Origin: Helicobacter sp. MIT 00-7814
Lineage (GTDB): Bacteria; Campylobacterota; Campylobacteria; Campylobacterales; Helicobacteraceae
Length of the DNA stretch: 64,000 nucleotides
Direction of reading: 5' to 3'
Assembly (NCBI RefSeq): GCF_003364115.1
Contig: NZ_NXLL01000005.1
Coordinates: forward strand, 21,342-85,341
The position numbers and the translations under genes are program-made. Positions 24,894 through 33,385 of this stretch are shown here, piece by piece (within the stretch, counting starts at the first letter, position 1; every line of letters begins with the position of its first letter). The notes under the pieces were generated by a model. That model searched no databases. It worked only from the letters and a program-made list of their open reading frames with translations, and had not been told where the DNA came from.

Positions 24894-27152
24894 TTAAGAT
24901 TCCACATTCTCTATCGCACTTTTTGCCTCGGTTAAAATTTCAGAATCTTTATAGCTAAAAAACACAAACTCATCGCCACTTTGGCGTGTGCCACTTAGCA
25001 AATCCCCACTATTGCGATATTTCAAGTCAAGCTCGGCGATTTTAAACCCATCAAGCGTGCTTGCAAACTTTTCCAACCGCTCGGTATTTGTCGTATGCGT
25101 GTATAAAAAGCAATAGCCCTTTAGCCCATTACGACTAACCCGCCCGCGCAATTGATGCAAAGTCGCCAACCCCAGCCGTTCAGGCGCCACGATAATAATC
25201 GTGCTTAAGCGCGGAAGTGAGATTCCCACCTCAATAAGCGTAGTCGCAAGAAGCAAATTCCCTTTTTGCCTAAATTCCTCCAGCACGCGCTCTTTTTGCT
25301 TATCCTTGCCAGAAGTCACATACACGCCCTCAAAATGCTTCTGCCAAAACTTGCGCCCCTCGCTCAAAGACAGGTAATTAATATGCTCGCTCTCCTCCAC
25401 CAAAGGATACACGATAATCGCCTGATGAGAAAGCGCAAACTCACTTTGCAAATGCGCGATAAGCCCCTTAAACTCGCTCTTGCCGATGATAGAAGTTGTG
25501 ATATCTTTTTTGAAAGGCAAATCCGTGATATTGCTGACATTGATATACTGCGAGTTTATCATTGCCATCGTGCGCGGGATAGGCGTAGCAGAGAACTGCA
25601 AAGAATGCGGTTTGCTAGGATTTGCGCCACTTTGCGCGCTAAACATTTTTTCTAGCTTGTAGCGCTGATTTGTGCCAAATCTATGCTGTTCATCGCTCAT
25701 CACAAGCGCGCAGTCCTCAAAGTCAAGATTGCGATACAAAAGCGCTTGCGTGCCGATGATAAAATGCGCGCTTATTTCATTAATTGTATCACCTTCGCGG
25801 AAGTGAATTCCGCTCGGCTCCGCTCCACTGCGTTGCGCGCTCATACTCGGCGTTTTTTGGTTGGTTAGATTTGTAGATTCTGCAACGCCGTTGGTAGCTG
25901 TAGGATTTATGTCTTTTAATATATCACCTTTGCGTTCATACTCGATATTTTTTGACTTCTTAGATTCTGCAACGCATTTTGGTTGCGTAAGGTTTTTTGT
26001 AGATTGCTTTGGATTCTGCAACGCATTTTGGGAATCCGCAGAATCTCGCAAATCCGCAAACGCAAATAAGCTCTCTTGTTCCAAATCCTCCCGCTCCAAA
26101 GCACCTTGCGTAAATTCCTTATTGCTCCCTAGCACGAGTTTCACCTTTACAGATTCTGGTAAAAACTTCCGCGCTTCCTCATAGAGTTGCTTTGCTAGCA
26201 CACTTGTAGGCGCTAAAAGCACGCTTTTTTTGGGATACGCCATCATTACTGCGCTTAAGATTACAATCGTCTTCCCACAGCCCACATCGCCCATTATAAG
26301 GCGTCTAGCGGCTTTTTGTGAGTTAAGATCCTTTGCAATGGTATCAATCGCACTCCTCTGCCCCTTTGTCAAGCTAAAAGGCAGCGCGTTAATAAAGCTT
26401 TCATACTCGCCATTACACACAAAATTTGCCTGAAATTCCAAACGCTTTGAGCGCAAAATAAGCATATAGCGCAAAATCTCATTAAACTTCAAAGCATTCA
26501 AACTTTGCGCGCTAAACCCGCCATTTTCTCTAAACTCCCTCACAAACGCGCCATCTGGCTGAAAAATCCTTAATAATTCCCTTGCATGCGCTTCACTCAC
26601 ACCACAGACAAGCAGATTCTGCATGTTATAGACTTTTTGCGTTAGCATTTCCACCACAGCGCGCAGATTCTTAGAATCCTGCGCTTTAAACTGCAACTCA
26701 ATTTTCCCAAGATTTTCAACCGCGCTTTGGTTGAGAATCTTTGGTTGCACCATAGAATATTGAGAAAATTTTTTCTCCAATTTCCCATAAATCACACACT
26801 CTTTCCCCACGCCAAACGCGCCATACATAAAAGGCTTAGGATTAAAAACGACAAGATTTATCGGCATATCAAATTCCAAGCTATACGCGCTTATTTTCAA
26901 ATACGCCTTTCTGCCAAAACCTGCTTTATTGCACTGCGTTATTTCCACGCGTAGCGCGCATTCAAGCGCATTTTGCTTTTCAAACACGCTCAAAGTTTGC
27001 AATAAATTTTTCTGCTCGTAGTTTTTTGGCGGATTTAGTCCAATGTCATACAGCGTCGAGATTCCCACTTTGCGCGCGCAATCTAGCTCTTTTGGCGTGA
27101 GAGAAAAGCAAGGATTGCTCAAATCCGCTTTTTGCAAAAGTAAATGCGTCAT
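24894..27152 (-). CDS. recG: ATP-dependent DNA helicase RecG, with a repeat-derived insertion
   Basis: RecG reverses stalled replication forks and processes branched DNA. The sequence has a short N-terminal wedge domain, Walker A GDVGCGKT (288-295), LLAPTSVLA, DEQH box (487-490) followed by RFG, FSATPIPRT and GRVSRNGLKG. At 752 aa it is longer than its relatives as I recall them: about 113 residues between LGSNK (345) and SAHFIIGTQALLY (461) are Ser/Asn/Lys-rich and coded by palindromic repeat DNA (see 25783 and 25919). The reading frame stays open. The insertion lies in a surface-loop position between helicase motifs Ia and II, so activity may be kept. Confidence 0.93.
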   Translation of the reverse strand: MTHLLLQKADLSNPCFSLTPKELDCARKVGISTLYDIGLNPPKNYEQKNLLQTLSVFEKQNALECALRVEITQCNKAGFGRKAYLKISAYSLEFDMPINLVVFNPKPFMYGAFGVGKECVIYGKLEKKFSQYSMVQPKILNQSAVENLGKIELQFKAQDSKNLRAVVEMLTQKVYNMQNLLVCGVSEAHARELLRIFQPDGAFVREFRENGGFSAQSLNALKFNEILRYMLILRSKRLEFQANFVCNGEYESFINALPFSLTKGQRSAIDTIAKDLNSQKAARRLIMGDVGCGKTIVILSAVMMAYPKKSVLLAPTSVLAKQLYEEARKFLPESVKVKLVLGSNKEFTQGALEREDLEQESLFAFADLRDSADSQNALQNPKQSTKNLTQPKCVAESKKSKNIEYERKGDILKDINPTATNGVAESTNLTNQKTPSMSAQRSGAEPSGIHFREGDTINEISAHFIIGTQALLYRNLDFEDCALVMSDEQHRFGTNQRYKLEKMFSAQSGANPSKPHSLQFSATPIPRTMAMINSQYINVSNITDLPFKKDITTSIIGKSEFKGLIAHLQSEFALSHQAIIVYPLVEESEHINYLSLSEGRKFWQKHFEGVYVTSGKDKQKERVLEEFRQKGNLLLATTLIEVGISLPRLSTIIIVAPERLGLATLHQLRGRVSRNGLKGYCFLYTHTTNTERLEKFASTLDGFKIAELDLKYRNSGDLLSGTRQSGDEFVFFSYKDSEILTEAKSAIENVES
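25783..25904 (-). repeat. Short palindromic repeat, copy 2, inside recG
   Basis: Reads in the direction of recG as an element ending in GATACAAT. Stem GCGGAA/TTCCGC (25798-25803 with plus-strand 25808-25813) around GTGAA. It shares the GGAGCGGAG block and a distal module (plus strand AGATTCTGCAACGCCGTTGG) with the copy at 62235. Translated in frame it gives RSGAEPSGIHFREGDTIN. Confidence 0.85.
25919..25992 (-). repeat. Decayed tandem copy of the short palindromic repeat inside recG
   Basis: Plus-strand ATATCACCTTTGCG, TCATACTCGATATTTTTT and AGATTCTGCAACGCATTTTGG follow the order of copy 2 but lack its central hairpin. A further partial copy of the distal module (ATTCTGCAACGCATTTTGGG) follows at about 26012-26031. 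The insertion therefore grew by more than one event or by tandem duplication. Confidence 0.65.
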
Positions 27153-27203
27153 TTTCCCTCATTCCCTGTATAATTTTTGCGCGCCACAAACCCCTTGCAA
27201 AAC

Positions 27204-28286
27204 CTAGCGCGTGCGCGTGATGAAAACCGCCATATCTAAGATTCTATGCGCGTAGCCACATTCATTATCATACCACGCCATGAGCTTTAGCATACTGCCA
27301 TTTTCGCAAGGTAGGCAAAAAGTCAAATCCTCCGCGATGATTGCACTATGACTATTTCCGATAAAATCACTGCTTACTTTATATTCCTTATCAATCGCCA
27401 CAATCCCGCTTAGTGCGCCCTTAGTAGATTCTGTAAAAAGCGCATTGACTCCTTCTGCGCTCACGCTTTTTTTTAGTTTCAAATTTATATCAATCATCGA
27501 CACATCAGCCACCGGCACGCGCACGCTATGCCCGTGAAACTTGCCTTTTAAATTTGGTAGCACCTTATATAGCGCCTTTGCCGCGCCTGTGCTTGTTGGG
27601 ATTATATTAAGCGCCGCAGCGCGCGCACGCCTTTTATCGCTCCTATGCGCGTTATCAAGGAGATTTTGATCATTTGTGTAGCTATGAATTGTGGTGAGAA
27701 TCCCAGATTCTATCCCATACGCAGAATCTAGCATTTTACAAATCGCCCCAAGCGCGTTGCTCGTGCAAGAAGCATTTGAGATGATAGATTCGCCTTTATA
27801 GAGATTTTCATTCGCTCCAAGCACAAAGGTTGGCGTATCATCGCTTGCGGGGGCGGAGATTATCACCTTTTTTGCGCCGTTTTTTAAGTGCATCGCCACA
27901 CTTTGGGAATCCAAATATTTCCCGCTAGATTCCACCACCACATCTACCGCGCCAAAGTTAAGATTTTCACGCGCGACATTTTGCAAAAGCGCAAAGCTTT
28001 TTTTCACTCCATTTTTTAGCTCAAACTCAAGCATGCCCGCGCGCGCGTTAGAATCTACACCTTTATCAGATTGCCCGTCAGAATCCGCACAATCCCCGCT
28101 AGATTCCACATATGCCACTTTGACAAAATCCCGCACCTGCACGCTGTCATTTTCAAACAAATACGCCAGCATCGCGCCATCGGCTATATCATGCGTTGCT
28201 TTTATCTCTATATCATCGCGCTTTAGCGCCGCACATATGATATTGCGCCCAAGCCGTCCAAGCCCATTTACCGCGAGTGTTATCAT
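27204..28286 (-). CDS. gap: Glyceraldehyde-3-phosphate dehydrogenase
   Basis: A 360-aa NAD(P)-dependent glycolytic/gluconeogenic enzyme. It has the nucleotide-binding NGLGRLGRN, the active-site Cys in SNASCTSNALG (family usually SCTTN), and RARAAALNIIPTSTGAAKA. About 20 extra residues (Asp/Ser/Gly-rich, near residues 62-86) separate the first strands of the nucleotide fold, so it is longer than the usual 330-340 aa. GAGGGA precedes the ATG. Erythrose-4-phosphate dehydrogenase is a less likely alternative. pgk lies 35 kb away rather than adjacent. Confidence 0.92.
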   Translation of the reverse strand: MITLAVNGLGRLGRNIICAALKRDDIEIKATHDIADGAMLAYLFENDSVQVRDFVKVAYVESSGDCADSDGQSDKGVDSNARAGMLEFELKNGVKKSFALLQNVARENLNFGAVDVVVESSGKYLDSQSVAMHLKNGAKKVIISAPASDDTPTFVLGANENLYKGESIISNASCTSNALGAICKMLDSAYGIESGILTTIHSYTNDQNLLDNAHRSDKRRARAAALNIIPTSTGAAKALYKVLPNLKGKFHGHSVRVPVADVSMIDINLKLKKSVSAEGVNALFTESTKGALSGIVAIDKEYKVSSDFIGNSHSAIIAEDLTFCLPCENGSMLKLMAWYDNECGYAHRILDMAVFITRTR

Positions 28287-28450
28287 TGCTGTCCCTCAAT
28301 AAAATTCTTATGTGAAATTACTTTGTAATTTTGATTAACAAACGCCAAATTCTAGCATATATTTTCACACTATAAAAAACTATATAGCGCAAAAAGTAAC
28401 ATTCTTAAAAGACATAAAGCGATACTTTACAAAAATCTTACAATTTAACC

Positions 28451-28456
28451 TATAAT
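28451..28456 (+). promoter_or_regulatory. -10 box TATAAT of the major porin gene
   Basis: TATAAT 47 bp upstream of the porin ATG in a very AT-rich gap, with AAGGAG at 28486-28491. Strong expression is expected from the codon usage of the gene. Confidence 0.6.
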
Positions 28457-28497
28457 GAAACTTGCTTTAAGCAAACAACAAAACAAAGGAGTTCTAC

Positions 28498-29958
28498 ATG
28501 AGCAGAACATTCAAACTTTCTCTAGCAGCATTGACAGCTCTTGGTGCGCTTAGTAGCGCTAATGCAATGAGTTTCTTAGAAGCGTTAGAAGGCACAAGCA
28601 TTTCAAACACAACTTTTGTGCGCTATACAGAAAAGACAGGTTTAGGAAGCGCAGCCGATCGCGCATCTGGCTCACGCTTTCAAGTTAAGTCATATCTAAA
28701 CTTCCTCACACAGGATTTTGAAGGCTATCAAGCAGGCTTTGGACTCTACTATAATCAAGGTAGTGGTATGCCTCTTTCTGCTTCTAGCAATAGCGCACAT
28801 GGCGACTTGCTAGGCAGTGGTGGCTCACACTTAGGCAATGGTGGCGGTATCGCTGACAACCTCAATATGTTTGGTGTGTCTGAAGCATTCTTAAGCAAAA
28901 AGTTTGATGAAGATGGCAAATACAGCGCGAAAGTGGGAATGATGTTCTTAAAAACTCCTTTCACTGATGGCACTATGGATAGAGCTGTGGGTGCAAGCAC
29001 AGCCTTTAAATTTGGCAATACCACACTAAAAGCTGCAGCATACGACACATGGTCATCAATGGACTGGTCATTTATGCAAACTCTAGGTGGCTATACAGCA
29101 GCTGATGGCTACACTAACAATGCAACCCCAAATAGCTACGGCAACAATTCCTTTAAAAACAACCTCTTTTATGTTGGGGTAGAAAAGCCAGCAGTTGAAG
29201 GCAATGGGCTAGATTATAAACTCTACCTTTCACATATTTCACGCATGGTAGATGCAGCAGCCTATCTTGACTTAGGATACAACGCAAGCGGTTTTAGAAT
29301 CGGTGCGCAAGTAGCCTACACACAATTTGGCAAATATAGCGGTGAATATGGAAGCATTAATAATGCTGGTTTAACAGGTAATGCGCTTGCGTATAATGGA
29401 CTTGGTGGTGCTACTAATGTAGGTAACCACAAAACAGATGCAGGCTTATTTAATAATGGCTTAGCAAAAAATGCTGGTTTGTATAATATCCAAGCAAGCT
29501 ATGCAAGCAAAGGAAGCTTTATGCTAAAAGCTGGTTTCACAGGAAGCTTTGGCGATAGCTATGGTGCGCTAATCGACAATCAAGGTGAGTTCAACCTCGG
29601 TGGTATGGTATGGCATAACATGCTAATTTATGGTGGAAATGGCGCAAGTATGTTTGGCTCTGGTGGTAAAAATGGCACAAATCTCATGGTAGGCTATGCG
29701 AAATTTGTCCTTGATGCGACTGAAAAGCTCAAGCTCGGCATTGATGTAGCTTATGTAGGTGGTGCAAACAACATTCATGGAAACGAAAATAACTTCACGC
29801 TTTCATCACTTAGCAACAAAAACACAAACTTTGTGGAAATCACACCTTCACTTGTCTATAAGCTCAATGATCGCTTTACTTTCACAAGCTGGTATGGACA
29901 AACTGTAGGCGATATGAAGCTTCACATTGCACGCGCTGAAGTAAAATTCGCGTTCTAA
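28498..29958 (+). CDS. Major outer membrane porin, Campylobacter MOMP family
   Basis: A 486-aa beta-barrel porin with a signal peptide cleaved after SSANA and a terminal aromatic residue (EVKFAF). The opening MSFLEALEGTSISNTTFVRY and the C-terminal YKLNDRFTFTSWYGQTVGDMK with HIARAEVKFAF are typical of Campylobacter-type MOMP. It forms trimeric pores for small solutes and is a main surface antigen. Asn/Gly/Ala-rich loops at about 90-120 and 195-220 are probably surface-exposed and variable. The base composition is less GCGC-rich than its neighbours, as expected for a highly expressed gene. A strong terminator follows. Confidence 0.93.
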   Translation: MSRTFKLSLAALTALGALSSANAMSFLEALEGTSISNTTFVRYTEKTGLGSAADRASGSRFQVKSYLNFLTQDFEGYQAGFGLYYNQGSGMPLSASSNSAHGDLLGSGGSHLGNGGGIADNLNMFGVSEAFLSKKFDEDGKYSAKVGMMFLKTPFTDGTMDRAVGASTAFKFGNTTLKAAAYDTWSSMDWSFMQTLGGYTAADGYTNNATPNSYGNNSFKNNLFYVGVEKPAVEGNGLDYKLYLSHISRMVDAAAYLDLGYNASGFRIGAQVAYTQFGKYSGEYGSINNAGLTGNALAYNGLGGATNVGNHKTDAGLFNNGLAKNAGLYNIQASYASKGSFMLKAGFTGSFGDSYGALIDNQGEFNLGGMVWHNMLIYGGNGASMFGSGGKNGTNLMVGYAKFVLDATEKLKLGIDVAYVGGANNIHGNENNFTLSSLSNKNTNFVEITPSLVYKLNDRFTFTSWYGQTVGDMKLHIARAEVKFAF

Positions 29959-29967
29959 CCTTTCAAT

Positions 29968-29994
29968 TTTTAAGCGGGCAACCCCCGCTTAAAA
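29968..29994 (+). terminator. Rho-independent-type terminator after the porin gene
   Basis: An 11-bp perfect stem TTTTAAGCGGG/CCCGCTTAAAA (29968-29978 with 29984-29994) with loop CAACC, 9 bp after the stop codon. The A/T arms flanking the GC core allow use from both directions. The remaining 140 bp to mnmD show nothing else. Confidence 0.8.
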
Positions 29995-30133
29995 GCCCTC
30001 TCTTACTTACTTTTCCTTACCTAACTTAGATCTTTTAAGTTTCATCAATAAAAAATGTTTATGTATGCGTGCAAAGATTCTCATCATTGCGGATTTGCAA
30101 AATCTCAAGCAATCCAATAATTCAAATAATTAC

Positions 30134-30979
30134 TCACCCTCGCTTTGCGATGCTTTTAAGTATGTAGTTTTCTAGCTTTAAAAGTGGCTCTTTTAGCAAA
30201 AGTGTGCCACCGCGGATTTTATTTGCGCCTTCACAAATTTGTGGTTTAAAATCATAGACAAAAAATCCGCAGTTTATCGCGTTTTGGCGGATTTGCGCAC
30301 TTTGAGAATAAGTAGTAAGAATCCCATTTGGCTTTAAGATTCTAAAACATTGCATAAAATATTCCTCGCTCCAAAGCGCGGGATTTTTGCGCGGTGAAAA
30401 GGCGTCATGGTAGATAATATCAAAGCTCGCATTTTGCAGACTTTTGACATATTCTAGCGCATCACCCTTATAAAGCTCAATATCCGCGTTTTTGCCTTTA
30501 TAGATTCCATGATTTATAAGCGTGTGCAAAATTTCATCTAAAGCAAGCGCGCTAAACTCGCTCGGATAAGGAAAAGAAAGCAGAGAATCTAAAAGCGCGC
30601 AATCTTTTTCTGGGGAATAAATTTTAAGCCTCATCTTTGGCGCGTAAGTGGCGTAATAAAGCAAAGTCGCAAAGCTATTGTAACCTAGCCCAAAGCAAAT
30701 ATCTAAAATATTAATGCTTGCTTCAACCTCGCGCGCTGGCGCTTTATCACGCACACCACCAAAAGCGCCATTTGCGCCATTTACAGAAGCGCCATTTGCG
30801 GAAACACTTTGCAAAGCCCCTTGCGCACGCAGATTCTGCAAGATTTTTGCAAATGCAGGCTGTATGTGCTTGTGCAAGCTCTCTTTAAGCGCGCCCTCTT
30901 TTAAGCTATGGTAGCACTCATCAAACTCCGCGCTATACGCGCTAAAGCTCAAATCCGCGCTTTGCCTAAGCTCTAGCAT
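30134..30979 (-). CDS. mnmD: tRNA wobble-uridine methyltransferase (MnmD / MnmC methyltransferase domain)
   Basis: A 281-aa SAM-dependent methyltransferase with the domain found at the N-terminus of MnmC: NILDICFGLGYNSFATLLY (SAM loop), YHDAFSPRKNPALWSEEYF (signature) and GILTTYSQSAQIRQNAINCGF. It performs the last methylation of mnm5s2U34. The FAD oxidase domain of bifunctional MnmC is absent. A short Ala/Asn/Gly-rich repeat (SVNGANGA-like) lies at about residues 58-78. Its ATG overlaps the stop of the truncated haemoglobin gene by one base (TAATG), so the two are coupled. Confidence 0.85.
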   Translation of the reverse strand: MLELRQSADLSFSAYSAEFDECYHSLKEGALKESLHKHIQPAFAKILQNLRAQGALQSVSANGASVNGANGAFGGVRDKAPAREVEASINILDICFGLGYNSFATLLYYATYAPKMRLKIYSPEKDCALLDSLLSFPYPSEFSALALDEILHTLINHGIYKGKNADIELYKGDALEYVKSLQNASFDIIYHDAFSPRKNPALWSEEYFMQCFRILKPNGILTTYSQSAQIRQNAINCGFFVYDFKPQICEGANKIRGGTLLLKEPLLKLENYILKSIAKRG

Positions 30980-31353
30980 TAGTGAGGCATATCATAAATC
31001 ATCATCTGAAAGCGCCCCGCAATCCCGCGCGCAATCTCCAAAATATGCGCGCTTGTGGGCTCATCATACACTTGATGCAAGGACTCTTCAAACAGCGCAA
31101 GCCAATCATCAAAGCGCTCACGCGGGAATGGCGGAAGTTCCAAATGCTTTTTAAGTGGTTGCCCATTGAAAGTAGATTCTCCCAAAAGCATTTGCTTCCA
31201 AAAATTCGCAATATGCTTTTTGTGGTGTTGCCATTTGCCATCAGATTCCCCGATTTTGGCATTAAAAATAGGCGCTAGGTTGGCGTCTTTGCGGATTTTT
31301 TCATAAAAAATATCCATAAGCTTTGCGATAGAATCATGCGTGATTTCTGACAT
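30979..31353 (-). CDS. Group III truncated haemoglobin
   Basis: A 124-aa 2-over-2 globin. The expected haem-pocket residues are visible: proximal His70 in KKHLELPPF, Trp84 in FDDWLALF (G8 position) and the early FY pair. It resembles Ctb of Campylobacter jejuni, which binds O2/NO and moderates nitrosative or oxygen stress. AGGGGG precedes the ATG. The globin is first in a two-gene unit with mnmD. No NssR-type regulator is nearby. Confidence 0.9.
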   Translation of the reverse strand: MSEITHDSIAKLMDIFYEKIRKDANLAPIFNAKIGESDGKWQHHKKHIANFWKQMLLGESTFNGQPLKKHLELPPFPRERFDDWLALFEESLHQVYDEPTSAHILEIARGIAGRFQMMIYDMPH

Positions 31354-31450
31354 ACATTCCCCCTAAAAATTGAAATAAAAAAGTCAAACCAAAACGCAAA
31401 TATAAGCTAAAAAATATAATACAAACTTAAAAGATGATAAGTTTTGCTTA

Positions 31451-33385
31451 TTATTCTGCCATTTTATTTTGCATCGCAAAGAGGCGGTAGCTCACGCCCA
31501 TTGTGCCTAAGCCCTGCTCGATGAGCGCGTAAGCTTTTGTATAAAACTCACTAATATCATCACTGCTTAAATGCAGCACGCACACCATAAGCGTATGCAA
31601 AATATGCGCGATTGAGCCTTCAAACAAAATCCCCACAAATGGCGCGCTCGCACTTTTCCTAAGGCTTAAGCGATGCACCCTATCCACAAGCGCAAACAGC
31701 TCTTTTTTGCTCCCCACATTTACGCGCAACGCTTTTAATAGCTCATCTTTATACTCCAGCACCTCTTTTGTGTATAAATCTGCAAATTTTTTTTCTTTAA
31801 ACACCTTGTTATAGTCTTTTTGGAAGTAAGATTCTATTTGTTTAATAGCGCGCGCCTTATTGACTTTCCTTAGTTCAAACGCATCGACATCACACGCCTT
31901 GCTTCCCTGTAGATACGCACCCTCGCCCAAATTTAGCACAAGATTTGGCGCAAAAACCTTAATCGCGCGCTCAATGCTCTGCGCGCTTAGCGAAAAAAGC
32001 GCATCAGAAAAGACTTTTTTACTCTTATTTGCGCGCACTTCAAAGGCATTTGCTGGAATGGCGCTAGATTCTTTCCCATAAAAAGAATTTTTCGCATGCT
32101 TGCTTTTGCCCTCGATATAGCCACAATCTAGCCCGCAAATCAGCACCTCTTCGCCCAAAAGTGCCGCAAGCGCAAAGCCCGCATTCCCAACATAGGGCGC
32201 ACTAAACTCAACCACGCTTTTTGCCCTAAACATATACGCGCTCGCACTCCCGCCACGCATAAACAAAAAGCCTTTTTTGGCGAGATTTAGCGCATTTGGT
32301 TGCACCACACTTCCGCATAAAAGCGTCGTGTCGCCTAGTGGCGCACCCTCTAGCACTTCTTTAAGATAAGAAATACGCTCGATTTCGATTTGAAAATCAG
32401 GCTCTATCCCATAAGCTTTGAGCGGTTTTAGCGCTGTGCCACAGGAAAAAATCAGCATATTTGGCGCGTTTTTTTTAATAAAAGGAAGCAAAGAATCTAA
32501 ACTCACCCCATTTCCCACCACGCAAATTGGCACATTCACACGCTTTGGAAGGTTTAGGATTCCAAAATTTGCATGAAAATTTTTCACGCTATTTTTCACG
32601 CCTATCATCTCATCATCAAAGCTCCCCCACCCGCGCGCATTGATTTTATACGCCTCATGTACGATACTGCGCGCGCTGGCAATCTTAGGGCTTTCATACA
32701 AATACAGCTCAAGGCGCAAAAAATTATTCGTAATCTTATGCGTGCTAAAGTAGCTATTGACAAACTCTTTGTTGATGAGATTTTCCACAAACAAATAGCA
32801 CGACTTTTCCCCAACGCGCGCAAAAAGCAACTCAAAATCCACAAAATACAGCATAATGCGAAACATATCAAGGTATTCTTCAAAAAGTAGTAGTGAGTGA
32901 AAATACACGCCAGATTCTAAGAGAATCTGCAAAAATATCCCGCCCAACGCACCAAAAATCGTAAGGCTTGGTAAAAAACTCGCACTCAAAAGAAACTCTT
33001 TTTGACAAGGGGAAGCAAACATAAGATCAATAAGATTATTGCAAACTTTCGCAGTTAGCGGGATTTTCTCTTCATCTAACTTTTGGAGTGTGAGATTATT
33101 TGTATAAAGCTCATAGCTTGTGTTATTGAGCGGATTTAGCGCTAGGGCGCGTTGCAAGGCTAGCATTTCGCCTTGTTTATACACAAACGCACCATCGCTA
33201 AGGTTGAGAATATTTAGCTCTTTGCCATCAAAGTAGAGATTATGCGTTGTGGGCGGAGTTTGAAGCTGTGCAAACAAGCGGGGATTAAGTGTGCTAAAAA
33301 ACGCCATATTGCGCGCAAAAGTCGCACTCATATAAGAATCTAAGCGCGCAAAATTGCCTGTATGCAGGATTTCAGAAAGATTCAT
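31451..33385 (-). CDS. Motility accessory factor (Maf/DUF115) flagellin glycosylation protein
   Basis: A 644-aa cytoplasmic protein of the Maf family, which transfers pseudaminic- or legionaminic-type sugars to flagellin in Campylobacter and Helicobacter. The core block is VNVPICVVGNGVSLDSLLPFI with SCGTALKPLKAYGIEPDFQIEIE and FALAALLGEEVLICGLDCGY (MAF_flag10/DUF115). It begins with an ATGA overlap on the stop of the M24 peptidase gene upstream, so they are co-transcribed. The sugar donor cannot be told from sequence. fliI at 5551 is the only other flagellar gene here. Confidence 0.88.
   Translation of the reverse strand: MNLSEILHTGNFARLDSYMSATFARNMAFFSTLNPRLFAQLQTPPTTHNLYFDGKELNILNLSDGAFVYKQGEMLALQRALALNPLNNTSYELYTNNLTLQKLDEEKIPLTAKVCNNLIDLMFASPCQKEFLLSASFLPSLTIFGALGGIFLQILLESGVYFHSLLLFEEYLDMFRIMLYFVDFELLFARVGEKSCYLFVENLINKEFVNSYFSTHKITNNFLRLELYLYESPKIASARSIVHEAYKINARGWGSFDDEMIGVKNSVKNFHANFGILNLPKRVNVPICVVGNGVSLDSLLPFIKKNAPNMLIFSCGTALKPLKAYGIEPDFQIEIERISYLKEVLEGAPLGDTTLLCGSVVQPNALNLAKKGFLFMRGGSASAYMFRAKSVVEFSAPYVGNAGFALAALLGEEVLICGLDCGYIEGKSKHAKNSFYGKESSAIPANAFEVRANKSKKVFSDALFSLSAQSIERAIKVFAPNLVLNLGEGAYLQGSKACDVDAFELRKVNKARAIKQIESYFQKDYNKVFKEKKFADLYTKEVLEYKDELLKALRVNVGSKKELFALVDRVHRLSLRKSASAPFVGILFEGSIAHILHTLMVCVLHLSSDDISEFYTKAYALIEQGLGTMGVSYRLFAMQNKMAE

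Noticed and set aside
27204..28286. Gap-like gene as erythrose-4-phosphate dehydrogenase
   Set aside because: The sequence motifs and a lone copy with pgk elsewhere fit glycolytic Gap better; the SCTSN variation is minor.
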